Below are positions 6,249 through 9,121 of a stretch of DNA of 9,121 nucleotides, in pieces. The DNA is taken from NCBI GenBank assembly GCA_902797015.1, contig CADBRG010000155.1, forward strand, positions 1 through 9,121, in the 5' to 3' direction. Position numbers and translations under genes: made by a program. The DNA comes from an uncultured Lachnospiraceae bacterium (GTDB taxonomy: Bacteria > Bacillota > Clostridia > Lachnospirales > Lachnospiraceae). The notes under the pieces are model-generated. The model saw only the letters and a program-made list of their open reading frames with translations. It made no database searches and had not been told where the DNA came from. Position 1 is the stretch's first letter; every line of letters starts with the position of its first letter.

Positions 6249-7515
6249 GGGAAAACCGATTCTAAAGTCTGCGAAAGCAAATGTACAGGTGCCCGGTTCG
6301 AAAAGCGTTACGAACCGGGCGCTTCTGCTTGCAGCACTCGCAGATGGATGGAGCAGATTAGACGGCGCGCTTGTCAGCGATGATGCCAGTCACTTTTTGT
6401 CGTGCCTGAAAGAACTTGGATTTGAGATCCGGACAGAAAATGATCAGCGGACGGTTCTGATCAACGGCATGGGCGGTAAGATTCCGAAAAAATCTGGTAC
6501 GATCTATGTCGGCAGCGCCGGAACGGCGGCAAGATTTCTGACGGCGATGCTGGGTTTTTCGGATGGGACATATGAGATCGATGCTTCCGCGCAAATGAGA
6601 AAGCGGCCGATGAAACCGCTTTTTGAAGCATTGCGTCTGATGGGGGCAGAAATCGTCTGCCTGGAAAATGAAGACTGCCTTCCGGTCAGGATCCATGGAA
6701 ACGGGGCCGCCGTGCAGGATCGCGTGATCGGGCTTGATATCAGTGAAAGCACACAGTTTTTGAGCGCACTTTTGATGACAGCGCCGATGCTGCCGGGGGC
6801 ACTGACCATCAGGATCACCAGTCAGAAGACAGACGGTGCATATGTCAGGATCACGCGCAGTATGATGCGTGAATTTGGCGTAGATGTTTTAAAGAATGGA
6901 AACGAATATATCATACCGGCGGATTCTGCTTACCAAAGCAGACCGTATGCGATCGAACCGGATGTTTCCGGTGCCTGCTACTTTTATGCCGCGGCGGCAC
7001 TGTGTGGCCTGGAGGTGACAGTGGCAGGTGTGCATCGTGACCTTTCACAGGGCGATTTAAAGTTTCTGGATGTCCTGTGTGACATGGGATGTACTATGAA
7101 AGATACGCCGGAGGGAATCTGTCTGAAGGGACCTGAGAAGCTTGGCGGCATCTCAGTCAATATGAATGATTTTTCCGACCAGGCGCTGACTTTGGCTGCA
7201 ATTGCACCTTTTGCAGACGGCCCGGTTGAAATATCAGGCATCGCGCATATCCGGGGACAGGAATGTGACAGGATCAATGCAATCGCGGGCAATTTAAACC
7301 GTGCGGGTATTCATTGTGAGGAACGGGAGGATGGTGTGACGATCTGGCCGGGCGTTCCAAAGCCCTGTGAGATTGAGACTTTTTCCGATCACAGGGTGGC
7401 GATGTCCTTTGCATTGATGGGACTTCGTGCAGAAGGGATCCGGATTCTTGATCCGGGATGCTGTGCAAAGACATTTCCTGCATTCTTTCAGGTACTTGAC
7501 GGTTTCAGAGGTTGA
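6229..7515 (+). CDS. aroA: 3-phosphoshikimate 1-carboxyvinyltransferase (EPSP synthase)
   Basis: A cytoplasmic shikimate-pathway enzyme that joins phosphoenolpyruvate to shikimate 3-phosphate, needed for chorismate and aromatic amino acids. At 428 aa it is full length. Landmarks: VPGSKSVTNRALLLAALADG at 21-40 with Lys25 and Arg30, and VGSAGTAARFL at 94-104 for the GNAGTA loop. SQKTDGAYVRIT (198-209) and EPDVSGACYF (243-252) follow. MNDFSDQALTLAA has Asp317 as the likely catalytic Asp. RGQECDRI (342-349) stands in place of the usual R.KESDR, and SDHRVAM (386-392) and CCAKTFP (411-417) complete the set. The PEP-loop Asn and the downstream Pro of the E. coli type are Ser96 and Phe103. ATG 6229 is the only start that keeps the N-terminal strand, though it has only a weak ribosome binding site. 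The gene follows the PBP gene in one probable transcript. No terminator is seen after it. Confidence 0.93.
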   Translation: MKQDFYEGKPILKSAKANVQVPGSKSVTNRALLLAALADGWSRLDGALVSDDASHFLSCLKELGFEIRTENDQRTVLINGMGGKIPKKSGTIYVGSAGTAARFLTAMLGFSDGTYEIDASAQMRKRPMKPLFEALRLMGAEIVCLENEDCLPVRIHGNGAAVQDRVIGLDISESTQFLSALLMTAPMLPGALTIRITSQKTDGAYVRITRSMMREFGVDVLKNGNEYIIPADSAYQSRPYAIEPDVSGACYFYAAAALCGLEVTVAGVHRDLSQGDLKFLDVLCDMGCTMKDTPEGICLKGPEKLGGISVNMNDFSDQALTLAAIAPFADGPVEISGIAHIRGQECDRINAIAGNLNRAGIHCEEREDGVTIWPGVPKPCEIETFSDHRVAMSFALMGLRAEGIRILDPGCCAKTFPAFFQVLDGFRG

Positions 7516-7540
7516 TTTTTCCGATAAAAAGGCGGATAAT
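7512..7540 (+). promoter_or_regulatory. Probable promoter of the lysine/alanine-rich protein gene
   Basis: TTGATT (7512-7517), a 17-base spacer and GATAAT (7535-7540). The -35 box overlaps the aroA stop codon. With no terminator after aroA, the gene may be read both from here and from the upstream operon. Confidence 0.45.
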
Positions 7541-7582
7541 AGGCTTGTAATAAAGTATTAAGTTGTAGGAGGTTTTTCAACA

Positions 7583-8107
7583 ATGGCAACAAGTAAAGCA
7601 AAGACAGAGGCAGTGAAAGCGGAAGTCAAAGAAGAAAAAAAAGTTGCAACAGTGAAGACTGAAGAGAAAGTGACAGCAAAGGTTGCGGAACCGGCAGCAA
7701 AAGCTGAGGAGAAGAAAACCGAAGCGAAAGCTGAAGAAAAGAAACCGGCAGTAAAAGCTGAAGAGAAAAAACCGGCCGCAAAGATTGCAACGAAAAAAGC
7801 AGCAGCGAAAGCTGAGACCAAGAAAACAGAAACAAAGAAGGCAGCTGCAAAGGAACCTGCAGCAAAGAAGACAGCAGCGAAAAAGCCTGCAGCGAAGAAG
7901 ACCGTGAAAAAACCGTCTTCTAAGATGATCCTTCAGTTCATGGGAAAAGATGTGAATGTTGAAGATCTGAAAGAGCGTGCGATTGCGCAGTTTGCGGCAC
8001 TGCAGCCGGACGTTGCGGTAAAAGATATCGCAATGTATCTGAAACCGGAAGACAGCGCAGCTTACTATGTGATCAACGATGAGCACATGGGCAAAGTCGA
8101 GTATTAA
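7583..8107 (+). CDS. Histone-H1-like Lys/Ala-rich protein with C-terminal DUF6465-like domain
   Basis: A 174-aa two-part protein. Residues 1-112 are almost entirely Lys, Ala, Glu, Thr and Pro, without hydrophobic core residues. They include three 9-residue repeats (AEEKKPAVK type, 41-67) and a run of (P/T)AAKK units at 92-110, like the tails of eukaryotic H1 and of bacterial AlgP or HctB proteins. The net charge shifts from mixed Glu/Lys to strongly positive towards residue 110. Residues 113-174 form a small folded-looking domain, with an ILQFMGKDVNVEDL start and a MYLKPEDSAAYYVIND segment. I recognise this as the DUF6465-type domain found in Lachnospiraceae, from memory. DNA or RNA binding by the tail is an inference from composition; the C-terminal domain has no known function. 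ATG 7583 follows AGGAGG (7567-7572) by 10 bases. A strong terminator follows. Confidence 0.8.
   Translation: MATSKAKTEAVKAEVKEEKKVATVKTEEKVTAKVAEPAAKAEEKKTEAKAEEKKPAVKAEEKKPAAKIATKKAAAKAETKKTETKKAAAKEPAAKKTAAKKPAAKKTVKKPSSKMILQFMGKDVNVEDLKERAIAQFAALQPDVAVKDIAMYLKPEDSAAYYVINDEHMGKVEY
7703..7783 (+). repeat. Three 27-base tandem repeats (AEEKK-xxAK units)
   Basis: Residues 41-49, 50-58 and 59-67 of the Lys/Ala-rich protein are consecutive 9-residue copies: AEEKKTEAK, AEEKKPAVK and AEEKKPAAK. The DNA copies differ at several third positions. Confidence 0.8.
7856..7912 (+). repeat. Basic (P/T)AAKK repeats
   Basis: Residues 92-110 are PAAKK, TAAKK, PAAKK and a shortened TVKK: pentapeptide units with a 15-base period. 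Alternating P and T at the first position resembles the S/T-P-K-K type units of H1 tails. This is the most basic part of the protein. Confidence 0.75.
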
Positions 8108-8150
8108 TCCTTTTATCGGGATAAAACAAAAAGTTAAGTCTAAATGCGTA

Positions 8151-8193
8151 ATAAGAGATTGACATTAGTTTGTCAATCTCTTATACTTTTTTT
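8151..8193 (+). terminator. Strong terminator after the Lys/Ala-rich protein gene, overlapping the etfB promoter
   Basis: A perfect 14-bp stem, ATAAGAGATTGACA (8151-8164) and TGTCAATCTCTTAT (8171-8184), with a 6-base TTAGTT loop, is followed by AC and seven T (8187-8193). It starts 43 bases after the stop codon. The same bases contain the promoter boxes described in the next entry. Confidence 0.8.
8159..8187 (+). promoter_or_regulatory. Near-consensus sigma-A-type promoter for etfB-etfA, inside the terminator hairpin
   Basis: TTGACA (8159-8164, six of six), an exact 17-base spacer and TATACT (8182-8187, five of six). The expected start is near 8194, just after the T run. The leader to the etfB ATG would be about 70 bases. 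Because the arms are inverted, the minus strand also carries TTGACA (8176-8171), 17 bases, then TATTAC (8153-8148), a weaker promoter pointing towards the upstream gene. Confidence 0.7.
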
Positions 8194-8201
8194 ATCGTTA
8201 G

Positions 8202-8225
8202 TAGTTACTTATATGATAGTAACTA
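8202..8225. promoter_or_regulatory. Operator-like inverted repeat in the etfB leader
   Basis: TAGTTACT (8202-8209) and AGTAACTA (8218-8225) are perfect inverted 8-base arms around 8 bases. An imperfect third half-site, AGTAAGT, is at 8234-8240. It lies just downstream of the expected transcription start, the usual place for a repressor site. No T run follows, so it is not a terminator. The spacer contains TATGAT (8212-8217), a possible second -10 without a good -35. The regulator is unknown. Confidence 0.5.
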
Positions 8226-8251
8226 TGCCCTTTAGTAAGTTGCATGAATGC

Positions 8252-8259
8252 AGGAGGAG
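8252..8259 (+). promoter_or_regulatory. Ribosome binding site that sets the etfB start
   Basis: AGGAGGAG lies 6 bases before ATG 8266. An in-frame ATG at 8248 lies upstream of this site, has no Shine-Dalgarno of its own, and would add six residues foreign to the family. The start is therefore 8266. Confidence 0.9.
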
Positions 8260-8265
8260 AAGTCT

Positions 8266-9069
8266 ATGAACATTTTAGTATGCGTTAAGCAGGTTCCGGA
8301 CACGACGATCATCAAAATCGATCCGGTAACAAATACGCTGGTCCGTGATGGCGTACCAAGTATCCTGAATCCGTTTGACAGCTATGCAATGGAAGCAGCA
8401 GCACGAATCAAAGACAAAGATCCGGACACCAAGATCGTTATCGTCAGCATGGGCCCGAGCCAGGCTGAAGCAGTTGTTCGCGAGTGCCTTGCAGTAGGCG
8501 GCGACACCGGATATCTGGTATCTGACCGTGCATTCGGTGGTTCCGATACGCTGGCAACCAGCTACATTATTGCTTGCGCAATTAAGAAGATCGAAGAGAT
8601 CGAAGGCAAATTCGACATGATCTTCTGCGGTAAGCAGGCTATCGATGGTGATACAGCTCAGGTAGGATGTGAGATCGCAGAGCATCTGGATCTTCCGCAG
8701 GTTACTTATGGTCTGACCTGTGAAGCAGAGGCAGATCGCCTGAAAGTTTACAAAGAGATCGACGGCGGTCAGCAGGTAGTCGGTGTAAAATATCCGTGCC
8801 TGATCACCTTTACCAAACCGGCGTTTGACATGCGTTATCCGTCAGTTAAGAGTAAACTTGCTGCAAGGAAAAAAGAGATCACCACATTAACAGTAGACGC
8901 TTTCCCGGATATCGATCGTGCGTGCATCGGTCTGAAAGGATCTCCGACACGTGTTAAAAAGACATTTGTACCGCCGGTTAAACAGGGCGGCGTTGTGATC
9001 AAAGAAGAAACCGACGCAGAAAGCGCAGTGAAACTCGTTTCCCTGCTGGATGAAGCGAATATCATTTAA
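8266..9069 (+). CDS. etfB: Electron transfer flavoprotein, beta subunit (bifurcating type likely)
   Basis: A 267-aa cytoplasmic flavoprotein subunit. It begins MNILVCVKQVPDTT, the standard EtfB/FixA start, followed by the NPFDSYAMEAA segment (35-45). Nucleotide/FAD-contacting stretches are DRAFGGSDTLATS (87-99) and CGKQAIDGDTAQVG (121-134), which with the EIAEHLDLPQVTY continuation resemble the beta subunits of clostridial NADH-using bifurcating Etf. The C-terminal arm (about 225-267) would wrap around the alpha subunit. In butyrate producers such Etf passes electrons from NADH to crotonyl-CoA through butyryl-CoA dehydrogenase and to ferredoxin. No dehydrogenase gene lies upstream, so the partner could instead be another acyl-CoA or lactate dehydrogenase. 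The etfA start follows the stop by 14 bases with its own Shine-Dalgarno. The unit has its own strong promoter and an operator-like repeat. Confidence 0.93.
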   Translation: MNILVCVKQVPDTTIIKIDPVTNTLVRDGVPSILNPFDSYAMEAAARIKDKDPDTKIVIVSMGPSQAEAVVRECLAVGGDTGYLVSDRAFGGSDTLATSYIIACAIKKIEEIEGKFDMIFCGKQAIDGDTAQVGCEIAEHLDLPQVTYGLTCEAEADRLKVYKEIDGGQQVVGVKYPCLITFTKPAFDMRYPSVKSKLAARKKEITTLTVDAFPDIDRACIGLKGSPTRVKKTFVPPVKQGGVVIKEETDAESAVKLVSLLDEANII

Positions 9070-9083
9070 AGGAGGGACGAACC

Positions 9084-9121
9084 GTGGAAGTAAAAAGCAA
9101 AGATTTATGGGTATTTGTAGA
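9084..9121 (+). CDS. etfA: Electron transfer flavoprotein, alpha subunit, first 12 codons (3' end outside the window)
   Basis: A GTG at 9084 follows AAAGGAGGG (9068-9076) by 7 bases and opens a frame that stays open to the window edge: start, then EVKSKDLWVFV. A 'LWVFvE'-like strand near the N-terminus is usual for clostridial EtfA, and etfA normally follows etfB directly. There is no N-terminal ferredoxin-type cysteine motif in the visible part. The call rests mainly on position. Confidence 0.75.
   Translation, partial: MEVKSKDLWVFV

Noticed and set aside
7703..7912. Repeats in the Lys/Ala-rich gene considered as a CRISPR-like or minisatellite array
   Set aside because: The repeats are in frame, differ mostly at third codon positions and have no spacers. 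They are protein repeats.
7577..8086. 169-codon minus-strand frame, Cys/Phe/Leu-rich, opposite the Lys/Ala-rich gene
   Set aside because: It arises because the complements of Lys and Ala codons give Phe, Leu, Cys and Arg codons without stops. The low-complexity translation is not a credible protein. The plus-strand gene has promoter, ribosome binding site and terminator.
8111..8127. Short inverted repeat TTTTATC/GATAAAA just after the Lys/Ala-rich gene
   Set aside because: The loop would be only two bases and there is no T run after it. The strong hairpin at 8151-8184 is the better terminator.
8248..8265. Upstream in-frame ATG for etfB adding six residues
   Set aside because: The Shine-Dalgarno AGGAGGAG lies downstream of it and is placed correctly for ATG 8266, where the family-typical N-terminus begins.

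Overview
The window is about 9.1 kb, moderate in GC, with every gene on the + strand and short intergenic gaps of 33 to about 170 bases. It reads as the chromosome of an anaerobic gut-type Firmicute, most likely a Lachnospiraceae. The evidence is a butyryl-CoA:acetate-type CoA-transferase, a bifurcating-type EtfB, a lysine/alanine-rich protein with a C-terminal domain resembling DUF6465, a CarD-type regulator, strong AGGAGG ribosome binding sites and TTGACA/TATAAT-like promoters. This placement is inferred from protein families, not from a search.

Layout: (1) 3-1551 holds the 3' end of a CbbX/SpoVK-type AAA+ ATPase gene. It overlaps by 50 bases a voltage-gated K+ channel gene whose cytoplasmic tail is two tandem RCK_C domains; a terminator follows. 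(2) 1590-3115 is a single-gene unit for an acetyl-CoA hydrolase/transferase-family CoA-transferase, with its own promoter region, a small palindrome in the leader, and a terminator. (3) 3134-3761 is a single-gene unit for a CarD/CdnL-like RNA-polymerase-binding regulator, with an extended -10 promoter and a terminator. (4) 3780-7515 is a probable two-gene operon: a class A penicillin-binding protein with a Thr/Glu repeat tail, then aroA (EPSP synthase). (5) 7512-8193 encodes the histone-H1-like lysine/alanine-rich protein, with a promoter overlapping the aroA stop and a strong terminator. (6) 8159 to the end is the start of an etfB-etfA operon. Its near-consensus promoter lies inside the terminator hairpin of the previous gene, and a perfect inverted repeat sits just downstream of the expected transcription start.

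The genes do not form one pathway. Two units, the CoA-transferase and EtfBA, fit the terminal part of butyrate formation: bifurcating crotonyl-CoA reduction, then exchange of butyryl-CoA with acetate. The acyl-CoA dehydrogenase is not in the window. The rest is cell-wall synthesis, aromatic amino acid synthesis, ion transport and transcription or nucleoid functions. I see no mobile element, CRISPR array, tRNA or rRNA, and no clear defence system. The most interesting items are the Kv channel with duplicated RCK_C domains and no RCK_N, the promoter-in-terminator plus operator-like arrangement before etfB, and the divergent CoA-transferase.
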